A DNA stretch of 64,000 nucleotides, taken from NCBI RefSeq assembly GCF_019880585.1, contig NZ_JAINVV010000015.1, forward strand, positions 124,001 through 188,000. The letters run 5' to 3'. This stretch comes from Sphingomonas colocasiae (GTDB lineage Bacteria; Pseudomonadota; Alphaproteobacteria; Sphingomonadales; Sphingomonadaceae). Position 1 is the stretch's first letter; the number at the start of each line of letters is the position of its first letter. The notes under the pieces are model-generated. The model was not told where the DNA came from. It saw only the letters and a program-made list of their open reading frames with translations, and ran no database searches. The position numbers were made by a program, and so were the translations under genes. Shown in pieces: positions 31,110-40,237 of the stretch.

Positions 31110-31517
31110 ATGGGCAAAGGTCTTCATCCCAACCTGAACGAGCAGTTTGAAGCGGCGTTCCACTATCCGTTCACCACCCATGATTGGCGAACGAAGCGAG
31201 GTCGAGCCAAATGGGTTGACTTGGAGGATCTGCAAGACCGGCTAGCAGGCCCGATCTACAGCGTCGTGGAGAATGGCGGATGCGCCTACGTATATTCTCG
31301 CGACGACCAGTATTTTAAAGGCGTTGACGAGCCGGAAACACTCAGGGCGCGATTGCAGGCCTGGTACGGCGAGTTGGTTAAAGGCATCGACGATTTTTCT
31401 CCAGCATCGCCGGCTGAGTCCGCCGATGCAGCCTCGATGCGTCAGTTTGCCAATGCCATTTGGGCCGTTGCGGAACGAGCGCATGAGATAGAACGGGAGC
31501 GCTGGAACAGGGCCTAG
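31110..31517 (+). CDS. Hypothetical protein of the low-GC islet
   Basis: A 135-codon open frame. The predicted protein has coherent composition (FEAAFHYPFTTHDWRTKRGR, YVYSRDDQYFKGVDEPETL, and a helical C-terminus FANAIWAVAERAHEIERER) and no signal peptide or membrane helix. I do not recognise the family. Codon use differs from the flanking high-GC genes, in line with recent acquisition. Confidence 0.5.
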   Translation: MGKGLHPNLNEQFEAAFHYPFTTHDWRTKRGRAKWVDLEDLQDRLAGPIYSVVENGGCAYVYSRDDQYFKGVDEPETLRARLQAWYGELVKGIDDFSPASPAESADAASMRQFANAIWAVAERAHEIERERWNRA

Positions 31518-31632
31518 CCGCTAGATGCGCATCCCCCATACCTATCCTGACGGACCGGCGCGCATCTACGACCGAAGCGCGAACGAAATGACAGGTCTCA
31601 GAGGCCAACGCCCCAGATAGCCGCCCGGAAAA

Positions 31633-32661
31633 TCAGGCGACAACCGCCGCCTGATCGATCCATTCGGGCGCGGCCGGCGTGTCGCCGCCATGCACGGCGA
31701 AGACCACCGCCCCCTCCCCGGCCGCGAAGCTGCGGGTCCGGCCGATGGGGACGGTGAGCGTGTCGCCCGGCGCCATCGTCACGACATCGTCGCCCGACCG
31801 CACCGTCAGTTCGCCCTGCTGCACGAACAGCACTTCGGGCTCGGCGCGGCGGTGATCGGGCACATGTCCACCGGCATCGAAGGCGATGCGGCGCACATGA
31901 AAGCCGTGCGGCCAGGCCATCTGCCCCGCCTCGATCCGCTCGGCGTCATTGGCGGGGCCGATCACCGCGACTTCGGCGACGCCGTCGAAGCGCGACAAGG
32001 GGCCGGCGGGCAAGGCATCGAACGCATCGGCGCGGACGACGCAGGCCGCGATCGCCGCGGCATCGAAGCGCTGGACGCGCGCCACGGCGGCGGCGTCGGT
32101 GGGCGGCATCGGCTTCAGCCCCGGCGGGGGCACATCGCCCCTGACGGTGTCGATCAGGCTGCCATTCTCCATCAGCACCAGCCCGAAACGGCTCGCCATC
32201 TCGAACACATAGGGCGCCCAGAGCACCCGGCCCGGATCGTCGCCACCGAGCACCGACCAGATGAAGCCGGGATCGGTGCCGATATTCTCGAAACCGCGAA
32301 ACAAGTTGGTCGGCAGGGAGATGATGTCGCCCGGGCGCAGCTCGATCCGCGCGTCGTCGCCGGTTTCGCCCAGCTTGAACGACCAGATGCCGCTCAGCAC
32401 CACGAATACCTCGGCGGTCTCGTGGCTATGCTGCGAATTCACGCAATGCGGCGGCTGGCGCGCGCCGCCGATATTGAACCCGTGCGGTTCGGCGATGTGG
32501 ATATGCTGGTCGGGATTTTCCGAAACGCCGGGGCCGATGATCGTGAAATTCTCCTTCGCCTCCGATCCCGGCGAGCGCGTGTCGATGAACGCGTTCAGGC
32601 AGGGCACGAGCGCGTCGTAGCGGACGAGCCGGTCGGCAAGGGACTGGGGGGAAGACGCCAT
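31633..32661 (-). CDS. Bicupin protein
   Basis: A 342-residue protein with two cupin barrels. The first has a metal-binding pattern in HCVNSQHSHETAEVFVVLSG followed by LRPGDIISLPTNLFRGFEN. The second is degenerate (HVPDHRRAEPEVLFVQQG, APGDTLTVPIGRTRSF). Such bicupins include dioxygenases, isomerases and sugar-binding proteins; no specific enzyme can be named. It lies 63 bp after the TonB receptor on the same strand, so the two are probably cotranscribed, and it may act on the imported compound. Confidence 0.8.
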   Translation of the reverse strand: MASSPQSLADRLVRYDALVPCLNAFIDTRSPGSEAKENFTIIGPGVSENPDQHIHIAEPHGFNIGGARQPPHCVNSQHSHETAEVFVVLSGIWSFKLGETGDDARIELRPGDIISLPTNLFRGFENIGTDPGFIWSVLGGDDPGRVLWAPYVFEMASRFGLVLMENGSLIDTVRGDVPPPGLKPMPPTDAAAVARVQRFDAAAIAACVVRADAFDALPAGPLSRFDGVAEVAVIGPANDAERIEAGQMAWPHGFHVRRIAFDAGGHVPDHRRAEPEVLFVQQGELTVRSGDDVVTMAPGDTLTVPIGRTRSFAAGEGAVVFAVHGGDTPAAPEWIDQAAVVA

Positions 32662-32724
32662 CGGAAAACATACACCTGAAAAGAAAGGCGGACGGCGCAG
32701 GGCAGGCCGTCCGCCAGGGGAGGA

Positions 32725-35067
32725 TCAGAAATCGACCGACAGCTTCACGCCGTATGTGCGCGGCGGCTGGAAGCTCTGCTGGATGCGCTGGCTGTTGCCG
32801 AGCACGCTGCGGTTGAGCACCGCGACATTGGTGATGTTCTCGACGAACGCCTCCAGCCCGAACCGCTCGTCGGTCGAACGCCACATCAGCCGCGCGTCGA
32901 ACTTGTCGTACGGCTTCTGCCGGTCGAGCACGGTGTTGTAGTCGAGCGTGAAATAGCTGCTCGAATGCAGCCAGCTCAGATAGGGCGTCAGCGTGCCGAT
33001 GTCCGGCAATTCTGCGTCGTAATAGATGTTGCCGGTGAACTTCCATTTGGGCGACATCGGGATGCGCTTGCCCGCGAAGCTCAGCAGGCGCGGATCGCCG
33101 TTGGTGGCGGTGTAGAAATCGTTCGGCCGGGTATAATCGTCGAACTCGGCCTCCAGATAGGTGGCGCTGCCGTTGACATGCAGCCCGCGCGACGGCGCCA
33201 GGTCCAGCGTCACGTCGAAGCCCCGGCTGTGCGCCTTGCCCGCATTCTGGATGTAGCTGAGATTGGTCGCCTGGTTGAGGATCGTGATCTGGAGATCCTT
33301 GAAGCGATAATCGAACGCCGAGAAATTGAGCTGCACCTTGCCGCCGGCGAAGCGGTTCTTCGAACCGATTTCCCACGCCATGACGTTTTCGGGGCCGAAG
33401 GATTCGGGGATCGCGGCGTTGGCGGTGTTGTTGTTGATGCCGCCCGAGCGGAAACCCGTCGACGCGCTGACATAGAGCATGTTGCGCGGCGTCACGAAAT
33501 AATCGAGCCCGGCCTTCCAGATCGTCTTGTTATAGGTCGGCCCGCCCGAGGTGGAGGTGCCGATCACTTCGCCGCCCGTGCGCGGGTAGCTGTAATTGAC
33601 GATCCCGAATTCCTTCTTCTCGTGCGTGTAGCGGATGCCACCGGTCACGCGCAGCGTATCGGGAAGGACGTAATAGGACGCCTGAGCATAGGCGGCATAG
33701 GCGGTGATATCGAGCTTGGTGACGCCGCGCGTATCGGCCGCCGTCGCGGCCGGCGCGGTGTAGAACTGGCTGTAGCGCTCGTCGAGCTTGTCCTTCAGCC
33801 CGTAGAAACCGACGATCCATTGCAGCGGATTGGTCGCGACCGACGCCACCTGGAATTCCTGGCTGAACGTCTTCGCATTGGTGTCGTTCTCCTGATAGCC
33901 GCTGGCGGCGAAGCCGGCGGCCACGCCCGGCGCGGGAAAGACGACGGCGGTCTGGTCGAGATCGGCGGTGCGATCGGTGCGGAATTTCTGCCAGCCGGTG
34001 ATCGAACGCAGCAGGACATTGCCGAGCGTGTAGCTGATCTGCGCGCTCGTCAGATATTCGTGCGTCCGCTCGAAGGGCGCATAATCCCAGTTGTTGGTGT
34101 ATTTGCCGCCGACCACGGGCACGCCGACATCGACGCCCGCGATATCGGCGATGCCGTCGCGCACCGTAGGGTTATAGAGGACGGGGGTGCCGTTGATCGA
34201 GCGCTGGCCGGTCGCGGTGTTCACCAGCGTGCCGCTGACGCGATAGCCATAGGCGCCGCCGCCCTGCCCGCTATTCTTCCAGTAACCGGCGCGCAGCACG
34301 ATCTCCAGATCCTCGGTGGGCGTCCAGCGCGCCGACGCGCGGCCGAGCCATTCGTTGCGATCGAACAGGCTGATCCTGGGGTTGGCGGTGCTTTTCACGA
34401 ACCCGTCGGACCGGTTGCGCGCGCCCGCGAAGCGGAAGGCCAATGTGTCGCTCGCCGGCAGGTTGAGATAGGCTTCATATTGCTGGGTATCGAAATTGGA
34501 GGCGCGGATCGAAGCACCGCCCAGCACGCGATCGGTGGTCGGCAGGTTGGTGACGACGCTGACATTGCCGCCAAAGGTGTTGCGCCCGTAAAGCGTGCCC
34601 TGCGGCCCGCGCTGCACCTCGACGCGCGCGATATCGACAAGCGGGATCAGCGCCTGCTGCGCGCGGCTCTGATACACACCGTCGAGATAGAAGCCGATCG
34701 AGGGATCGTTGGTGGCGTTCACCGTTTCGGTGCGCACGCCGCGGATCGACGGGCGCGCGTCCGAACCGGAACGGCCGAAGGTGAAGCCCGGCGTCACCTG
34801 TTCCAGGCGGCTGACGTCGCTGACGCCGGCACGCTCGAGATCGGCGCCGGACAGCGCGGTGATCGAGATCGGCACATTCTGCACACGCTCGTCGCGGCGT
34901 TGCGCGGTGACGACGATATCGGCGACGCCCTGCTCCTCCGTCGCGGCGTCCTCCGCCGGAGCCGGAGCCGCATCCTGCGCATGGGCGGGCGCGATCGCGA
35001 GGATCACGCCGGTGGCGAGCGCGGTGACGATTGCCAGCCCTGATTTACGCGTGCCTGATTTACGCAT
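32725..35067 (-). CDS. TonB-dependent outer-membrane receptor (1)
   Basis: A 780-residue receptor. The ATG at 35067 follows AGGGAGAC, and the signal peptide ends in APAHAQ. A TonB box region follows at residues 51-58 (IVVTAQRR), then the plug (NVPISITALSGADLERAG, VQRGPQGTLYGRNTFGG) and a beta-barrel ending in KLSVDF with the terminal Phe used for outer-membrane assembly. It resembles the many sphingomonad receptors for carbohydrate- or aromatic-type nutrients rather than a proven siderophore receptor. The LacI-type operator at 35115 lies 48 bp upstream, which ties its expression to the nearby catabolic genes. The cupin gene follows. Confidence 0.93.
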   Translation of the reverse strand: MRKSGTRKSGLAIVTALATGVILAIAPAHAQDAAPAPAEDAATEEQGVADIVVTAQRRDERVQNVPISITALSGADLERAGVSDVSRLEQVTPGFTFGRSGSDARPSIRGVRTETVNATNDPSIGFYLDGVYQSRAQQALIPLVDIARVEVQRGPQGTLYGRNTFGGNVSVVTNLPTTDRVLGGASIRASNFDTQQYEAYLNLPASDTLAFRFAGARNRSDGFVKSTANPRISLFDRNEWLGRASARWTPTEDLEIVLRAGYWKNSGQGGGAYGYRVSGTLVNTATGQRSINGTPVLYNPTVRDGIADIAGVDVGVPVVGGKYTNNWDYAPFERTHEYLTSAQISYTLGNVLLRSITGWQKFRTDRTADLDQTAVVFPAPGVAAGFAASGYQENDTNAKTFSQEFQVASVATNPLQWIVGFYGLKDKLDERYSQFYTAPAATAADTRGVTKLDITAYAAYAQASYYVLPDTLRVTGGIRYTHEKKEFGIVNYSYPRTGGEVIGTSTSGGPTYNKTIWKAGLDYFVTPRNMLYVSASTGFRSGGINNNTANAAIPESFGPENVMAWEIGSKNRFAGGKVQLNFSAFDYRFKDLQITILNQATNLSYIQNAGKAHSRGFDVTLDLAPSRGLHVNGSATYLEAEFDDYTRPNDFYTATNGDPRLLSFAGKRIPMSPKWKFTGNIYYDAELPDIGTLTPYLSWLHSSSYFTLDYNTVLDRQKPYDKFDARLMWRSTDERFGLEAFVENITNVAVLNRSVLGNSQRIQQSFQPPRTYGVKLSVDF

Positions 35068-35114
35068 GACGGGTCTCCCTGTGCCGTTGTTATGCACCAA
35101 GAGTTAATCCGATT

Positions 35115-35130
35115 TGCATACGCATGCAAC
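35115..35130. promoter_or_regulatory. LacI-type operator upstream of TonB receptor (1)
   Basis: TTGCATACGCATGCAA is a near-perfect 16-bp palindrome with the central CG typical of LacI-family sites. It is 48 bp upstream of the receptor start codon. Confidence 0.7.
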
Positions 35131-35237
35131 AAATTTGCCATCATGCGGTGATTTCTTGGGGTGGATTCAAATATAATTCATTGATTCATATTATATTTAT
35201 TCAGAAGTCTCCATCGGTTCCGATTGCACAAACATGC

Positions 35238-36263
35238 TCAGATCGCCGCCGTATCGCCTTCCATGAACACGGGCAGGAAGCTCCGCCGCTCGACGCCCGA
35301 TTGCGAGTCGGCGATGCGGCCGACGAGCAGTTCGATCGCCGCGTCGGTCATCTGGTCCATGGGCTGCTGCATGCCGGTCAGCCGGTAGCTCTGCCAGCGC
35401 GCCGGCCCGAAACCGCCGAATGTAACCACCGAGACATCGCCGGGCACCGTACGCCCGAGCGTGCCGCGCAACTGATCGAGACAGCCCGCCGCCACGGTAT
35501 CGTTGACGCACAGCAGCGCGCCCGGCAGCCCGCCATCCTCGCGGCGCAGCAGCTTCAACGCCTCCGCCGCACTTTCGTAGCGATAATCGACATGCGCCAC
35601 GCTCAGCCGCGCATCGGCCCATCCGGCCAGCGCCGCGCGCACGCCGCGCTCCACCTCGGCGCCGACGAACGACCCTTCCGGCCCGCCGACCAGGCCGATA
35701 TCGCGATGGCCGGCCTTCAGCAGCCGCGTCGCCAGATCGCGCGCACCCGCCGCGAAATCGCAGCTCACGCTCGAAATCGGCAGATCGAACACGCGGTTGA
35801 ACATCACCAGTGGCAGGCCATGCTGCTCGAAGGCGGAAACCGCCGCCTCGTCGAGCACGCCGGTCGCAAGCACCGCATCGACGCGGAACGACCAGATGCG
35901 GTTGATCGCATCCTGCACCGAAGCGGCATCGCCGATCGGGAACAGCAGCACCTGATAGCCGCGCTCCGCCAGCCGGCCGCTCAGCTCGTAGAGGAGTTCG
36001 GGGTAGAGAAGATTGGTCTGCCGCGCCAGGACGACGCCGATCAGGTTGGATTTGCCCGCGATCAGCCCGCGCGCGAGCAGATTGGGCCGATACCCGACCT
36101 TTTCCGCCGCCGCGAAGATCCGGTCGCGCAACGCGGGGGAGATCGAGGCCCCCGGCGTGAAGGCGCGCGACACCGTGGATTGCGAGATATTCAGCGCCTT
36201 CGCGACATCGCGCGAGGTGATCCCCGCCCCGCTGCCCGCACCTCTAGCCTTGCGTCCCGCCAC
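35238..36263 (-). CDS. LacI family transcriptional regulator (lacI-2)
   Basis: A 341-residue repressor similar throughout to lacI-1. The helix-turn-helix reads TSRDVAKALNISQSTVSRAF. The ligand domain contains LIGVVLARQTNLLYPELLYE and ALLCVNDTVAAGCLDQL. I place the start at the GTG complementing 36261-36263 because GGAGGA lies 7 nt upstream; the longer ATG start at 36287 would overlap the operator at 36282-36297. It is divergent from the SnoaL/HisD/MFS/SDR operon and lies just downstream of the TonB receptor promoter region. Confidence 0.9.
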   Translation of the reverse strand: MAGRKARGAGSGAGITSRDVAKALNISQSTVSRAFTPGASISPALRDRIFAAAEKVGYRPNLLARGLIAGKSNLIGVVLARQTNLLYPELLYELSGRLAERGYQVLLFPIGDAASVQDAINRIWSFRVDAVLATGVLDEAAVSAFEQHGLPLVMFNRVFDLPISSVSCDFAAGARDLATRLLKAGHRDIGLVGGPEGSFVGAEVERGVRAALAGWADARLSVAHVDYRYESAAEALKLLRREDGGLPGALLCVNDTVAAGCLDQLRGTLGRTVPGDVSVVTFGGFGPARWQSYRLTGMQQPMDQMTDAAIELLVGRIADSQSGVERRSFLPVFMEGDTAAI

Positions 36264-36281
36264 GCCATTTTCCTCCGGTTG

Positions 36282-36297
36282 TTGCATACGTATTCAA
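36282..36297. promoter_or_regulatory. LacI-type operator between lacI-2 and the divergent operon
   Basis: TTGCATACGTATTCAA differs from a perfect palindrome by one base. It sits 19-34 bp upstream of the lacI-2 GTG and 137 bp upstream of the divergent SnoaL gene, so it may control both directions. Confidence 0.7.
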
Positions 36298-36341
36298 ACA
36301 ACTCTACGCTCATGACCGAATCGAGCGCCGTCCTGCGCATA

Positions 36342-36389
36342 GTGGATCATACCGGGCAAAGGCATCCGCCTTTGTCCGGTATGATCCAC
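36342..36389. repeat. Near-perfect 48-bp hairpin in the leader of the HisD operon
   Basis: The arms 36342-36363 and 36368-36389 are 22 bp each with a single mismatch and a 4-nt loop (ATCC). The outer part starts GTGGATCATACCGG and the inner part has CAAAGGC. It ends 44 bp upstream of the SnoaL start codon, and its mRNA would carry the hairpin in the 5' leader unless transcription starts between the two. It is far more stable than an ordinary terminator and has no U-tract. It could be an attenuator, an RNase-processing site or a short mobile palindrome. Confidence 0.6.
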
Positions 36390-36433
36390 CAAGGCATTGT
36401 TCGACGTCGCCCATCGCAGTCAGGGAGCAGTTG

Positions 36434-37591
36434 ATGAGCAAGCCAGGCGAAGCCAAATCCGAAAGCGCGGACGTCACCGCGCTGCGCATTCCCGCCACGC
36501 CCGATCCGCGCGAAACCGTCAGCCGCGTGCGTCAGCGCCCGGTCAACGATCTGCTGTCGCCGCGCAGCGTACGTACCCAGTCGCTCGACGGGTTCGAGGA
36601 CGTCTATTCCGACATCGTCCATTATATCGCCTATTGCACGCACCGGATCTGGGCCGAAAAGGGCGTCGGACTGATCTACAGCCATTATGACGACGCCGTC
36701 GTCGTCCACACGCCGTACGGCACGCAGACCTCGGTCGAGGAAGTGGTGGCCGGCACGATCCAGATGATGCAGGCCTTTCCCGACCGCGAAAGCCGGCTGG
36801 GCAATGTCGCCTGGACGGGCGACGACAAGCAGGGCTTCTACACCTCGCATCTCGGCACCAGCCGCATGACCAATCTCGGCCCCTCCATCTATGGCCCCGC
36901 GACGGGCAAGAAGGTGCGCATCCGCCACATCGCGGACTGCATGATCCGCCGCAACCTGATCTATCGCGAATGGCTGGTGCGCGACAATGGCGCGCTGGTG
37001 CGTCAACTGGGTCTCGATCCCGTCGAGGTCGCGACGAAGCTGGCCGCCGCCGCCGCGCGATCGGGCGTGCCGCCGATCGTGTCCGGCCTGCCGGAGCGCG
37101 GCAGCGGACAGAAGCATCCCGAACCGCTCGACCTCCCCTCCGGCCCGCAGGCCTCGATGGAGGACAATCTGCGCCACATGTTCCACGATGTCTGGAACCG
37201 CCGCCGCTTCGACCGGATCAAGGATTATTTCGCCGCCGACGTGAATGTGCAGACCGCGCCCGGCCGCGAGGTGCATGGCGTGCAGGGCATCATGTGGACG
37301 GTGATCAGCATGCTCGCCGCCTTCCCCGACGCGGTGATGCATTTCGATCATTTCTGCGACACGCACGAAACCGACGGTTATATCGCCGCGGTGCGCTGGA
37401 GCCTCAACGGCACGCATCTGGGCAATGGCCAGTTCGGCCCGCCCTCCGGCAAGCCGGTCAGCATCCTCGGCATGAGCCATTTCCGCTTCAAGAACGGCAA
37501 GATCGCCCAGGAATGGACGGTGTGGGACGAGATCGCGGTGCTGATGCAGATCCATTCGCCGCACAATTCCCTGATGGTCGCGGCCGACTGA
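36434..37591 (+). CDS. Tandem SnoaL-like (NTF2-fold) protein
   Basis: A 385-residue cytosolic protein with two SnoaL-like domains. Domain 1 is at ~55-190 ([47 protein letters not shown]). Domain 2 is at ~235-375 ([56 protein letters not shown]). GGGAG precedes ATG 36434. Fused pairs of this fold occur in sphingomonad catabolic clusters as putative isomerases, dehydratases or hydrolases, but no activity is established to my knowledge. It is the first gene of an operon with a HisD-like dehydrogenase, MFS transporter and SDR. Confidence 0.82.
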   Translation: MSKPGEAKSESADVTALRIPATPDPRETVSRVRQRPVNDLLSPRSVRTQSLDGFEDVYSDIVHYIAYCTHRIWAEKGVGLIYSHYDDAVVVHTPYGTQTSVEEVVAGTIQMMQAFPDRESRLGNVAWTGDDKQGFYTSHLGTSRMTNLGPSIYGPATGKKVRIRHIADCMIRRNLIYREWLVRDNGALVRQLGLDPVEVATKLAAAAARSGVPPIVSGLPERGSGQKHPEPLDLPSGPQASMEDNLRHMFHDVWNRRRFDRIKDYFAADVNVQTAPGREVHGVQGIMWTVISMLAAFPDAVMHFDHFCDTHETDGYIAAVRWSLNGTHLGNGQFGPPSGKPVSILGMSHFRFKNGKIAQEWTVWDEIAVLMQIHSPHNSLMVAAD

Positions 37592-37610
37592 GCCGGAGCG
37601 GAGACGAACC

Positions 37611-38939
37611 ATGGCACTCTATCTGAAGCGCGGCGCGACCGCGGACGCGAAAGCCGGCGCCGACCGGCAGGTGCGCGACACCGTCGAACAGATCCTGGCC
37701 GATATCGAGGCGCGCGGCGACGATGCTGTGCGCGAGCTTTCGATCCGCTTCGATCGATGGGATCGCGACAGCTATCGCCTGACCGATGACGAGATCCAGG
37801 CGTGCATCGACACGCTGAACCCGCAGGATATCCGCGACATCGAATTCGCCCAGACGCAGGTGCGCAATTTCGCGCGGATCCAGCGCGAGAGCATGAAGGA
37901 TGTCGAGGTGGAGACGCTGCCCGGCGTCGTGCTCGGCCACAAGCATCTGCCGCTGAACGCGGCGGGCTGCTACGTGCCCGGCGGCAAATATCCGCTGCTC
38001 GCCTCCGCCCATATGTCCGTGATCACCGCCAAGGTGGCGGGCGTGCCGCGCGTCGTCACCTGCGCCCCGCCCTTCCAGGGCAAGCCCGCCCCCGTGATCG
38101 TCGCGGCGCAGGCGATGGCCGGCGCCGACGAGATCTATTGCCTGGGCGGCATCCAGGCGGTGGCGGCGATGGGCATCGGCACCCGATCGATCGCCCCTGT
38201 CGACATATTGGTCGGCCCCGGCAACGCCTTTGTCGCGGAGGCCAAGCGCCAGTTGTTCGGCCGCGTCGGCATCGACCTGTTCGCGGGCCCCACCGAGACG
38301 CTGGTGATCGCCGACGAGATCGGCTGCGACGCCGAACTCGCCGCGACCGACCTGCTCGGCCAGGCCGAACATGGACCGGACAGCCCGGCGGTGCTGCTCA
38401 CCACATCGGAGAAGCTGGCGCGCGAAACCATGGCGGAGGTCGATCGGCTGCTGGAGATCCTGCCGACGCGCGACATCGCGCGCCGCGCCTGGGACGCATT
38501 CGGCGAGGTGATCGTTGCCGAGGACGATGCGGAGATGGTGCGCATCGCCGACGAGATCGCGTCCGAGCATGTCCAGGTGATGACCGCCGATCCCGACTAT
38601 TTCCTGGCCCATATGACCAATTACGGCGCGCTGTTCCTGGGCGCGCGCACCAATGTCAGCTTCGGCGACAAGGTGATCGGCACCAATCACACGCTGCCGA
38701 CGAAGAAGGCAGCGCGCTATACCGGCGGCCTGTGGGTCGGCAAGTTCATCAAGACCTGCACTTATCAGCGCGTGCTGACCGACGAAGCCTCCGCTCTGGT
38801 CGGCGAATATTGCAGCCGGCTGTGCGCGCTGGAGGGCTTTGCCGGCCATGGCGAACAGGCCAATATCCGCGTCCGCCGCTATGGCGGGCGCAACGTGCCC
38901 TATGCCGGCGTCGCGGCCCCCGCCGAAGCCGCCGTATGA
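37611..38939 (+). CDS. HisD-family dehydrogenase, not for histidine synthesis
   Basis: A 442-residue NAD-dependent dehydrogenase of the histidinol dehydrogenase fold. The catalytic set is present: Q251 and H254 (QAEHGPD), E319-H320 (ASEHVQ), an Asp in [14 protein letters not shown] and a His in EGFAGHGEQ. The sequence around [14 protein letters not shown] and [20 protein letters not shown] resembles the paralogue group that includes sulfopropanediol 3-dehydrogenase (HpsN) more than biosynthetic HisD. The genetic setting (LacI, TonB receptor, MFS, SDR) also argues for catabolic oxidation of a primary alcohol to an acid. No sulfonate genes are adjacent, so the substrate is open. Confidence 0.85.
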   Translation: MALYLKRGATADAKAGADRQVRDTVEQILADIEARGDDAVRELSIRFDRWDRDSYRLTDDEIQACIDTLNPQDIRDIEFAQTQVRNFARIQRESMKDVEVETLPGVVLGHKHLPLNAAGCYVPGGKYPLLASAHMSVITAKVAGVPRVVTCAPPFQGKPAPVIVAAQAMAGADEIYCLGGIQAVAAMGIGTRSIAPVDILVGPGNAFVAEAKRQLFGRVGIDLFAGPTETLVIADEIGCDAELAATDLLGQAEHGPDSPAVLLTTSEKLARETMAEVDRLLEILPTRDIARRAWDAFGEVIVAEDDAEMVRIADEIASEHVQVMTADPDYFLAHMTNYGALFLGARTNVSFGDKVIGTNHTLPTKKAARYTGGLWVGKFIKTCTYQRVLTDEASALVGEYCSRLCALEGFAGHGEQANIRVRRYGGRNVPYAGVAAPAEAAV

Positions 38940-38965
38940 CCGCAACACGCTGAAGGGAGGGGCCG

Positions 38966-40237
38966 ATGAGCACGACCGCAAGTGAATGGCGCAGTGGCTG
39001 GCCGGTCGTGTTCGGCGCGGCGCTCGCGCTCGGCACCGCGCTGCCGGTCTGGAACTATGTCTCCAGCCTGTTCGTGGCGCCGATGACCGCCGAATTCGGG
39101 TGGACGCGCGGGCAGCTCGCCAGCGCATCCGCATCCGCCTTTTTCGGGTCGCTCGCGGCGCCGGTGATCGGCAAGGTCGCCGATATCTTCGGCGCGCGGC
39201 GCGTGCTGATGCTGGGGCTGCTCGGCTATGCCGGGGCGTTCCTGGCGCTCGCCTTCCAGCCGGGCACGCTCGCCGCCTATACCGTCATCATCATGCTGCA
39301 CACGATGATCGGCATCGCGTGCGGCGGCGCGATCTTCTCGCGCGCGGTCGCCGGCTGGTTCGATCGCAGCCGGGGGCTGGCGCTGGGGCTCACCATGACG
39401 GGCGTGCCGCTCGCCGCCGCGCTCATCACGCCGGCGCTCCATCTCGTCATCGCCGGCTGGGGCTGGCAGAGCGGCTTCATCTTTCTTTCCGCGCTGTCGC
39501 TCGTCATCGGCATACCCTGCGTCTTCCTGCTCGTGCGCGAACGCGACCATGTCCAGACCGCCGGCCCCGGAGAAGGCCCGCCCCCGGCACAGGACGGCGC
39601 GAACTGGAGCGAGATCGGGCGCAGCAGCGGCTTCTGGCTGCTCGCGCTCGCGCTGCTGCCGATCAATGCGGCCGGCACCGGCATCATGAGCGCGATGGCC
39701 CCGATCCTCACCGATGGCGGCATGTCCCCCGCGCTTGCCGCCGGGCTGGTCTCGATGTTCGCGATCTCGGTGATCGCCTCGCGTCTGGGCGGCGGCTGGC
39801 TGATCGACCGGTTTCCGCCGCACCTCGTCGCGGCGGGCGTCGCGGCGGTTCCCGCGATCGGCTGCGCGCTGCTGCTGGCGGGCCAGGCCAATGTCGCGCT
39901 CGCGGCGGTCGCATTGATCCTGATCGGCGTCCAGCAGGGCGCGGAGATCGATCTCGTCGGCTATCTGCTCGCCCGGCTGTTCGGCATGAAGAATTATGCC
40001 AGCGCCTACGGCGTATGCGTCGTTTTCCTCGGCCTGTCCGGTGCGTTCGGCGTCGCCTGGTTCGGCCGCAGCTTCGATGCGCATGGCAGCTACGATACCG
40101 CGCTCGCCATCTCTGCCCCCTGCTATCTGGCGGGCGCGGCGCTGCTGTTCGCGCTGCGCGGCCCGATCCGCCGGTCCGCGCGCGCGGTGGCCGGCCATGG
40201 TCATGGCGGCGATGCCGCCGTGCCGGTGCAGGCATGA
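38966..40237 (+). CDS. MFS transporter of the HisD operon
   Basis: A 423-residue, roughly 12-helix major facilitator. It starts at ATG 38966 after GGGAGGGG. Visible family marks are WTRGQLASASASAFFGS, GKVADIFGARRVLMLG (loop 2-3 motif G-x-x-x-D-x-x-G-x-R-R) and a long central cytosolic loop (VQTAGPGEGPPPAQDG). This type resembles oxalate/formate or monocarboxylate transporters. The stop overlaps the SDR start (ATGA). It probably imports the small product released by, or the substrate of, the neighbouring catabolic enzymes. Confidence 0.9.
   Translation: MSTTASEWRSGWPVVFGAALALGTALPVWNYVSSLFVAPMTAEFGWTRGQLASASASAFFGSLAAPVIGKVADIFGARRVLMLGLLGYAGAFLALAFQPGTLAAYTVIIMLHTMIGIACGGAIFSRAVAGWFDRSRGLALGLTMTGVPLAAALITPALHLVIAGWGWQSGFIFLSALSLVIGIPCVFLLVRERDHVQTAGPGEGPPPAQDGANWSEIGRSSGFWLLALALLPINAAGTGIMSAMAPILTDGGMSPALAAGLVSMFAISVIASRLGGGWLIDRFPPHLVAAGVAAVPAIGCALLLAGQANVALAAVALILIGVQQGAEIDLVGYLLARLFGMKNYASAYGVCVVFLGLSGAFGVAWFGRSFDAHGSYDTALAISAPCYLAGAALLFALRGPIRRSARAVAGHGHGGDAAVPVQA

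Larger units (their letters stand above)
30703..31632. other. Lower-GC islet interrupting the catabolic cluster
   Basis: This stretch between the aldolase gene and the cupin gene has visibly lower GC and more A/T at third codon positions than either neighbour. It holds two small hypothetical open frames (30775-31035 and 31110-31517) and shorter ones at 31036-31137 and 31525-31620. No transposase, integrase, inverted terminal repeats or tRNA were seen, so the mode of entry is unclear. Confidence 0.5.

Noticed and set aside
30703-31632. The low-GC islet as an insertion sequence or prophage remnant.
   Set aside because: No transposase, integrase, terminal inverted repeats or target duplication could be found by eye.
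37611-38939. Naming the HisD-like gene hisD or hpsN.
   Set aside because: Context is not histidine synthesis, and the partner genes of the sulfopropanediol pathway (hpsO, hpsP, suyAB) are absent, so neither symbol is justified.
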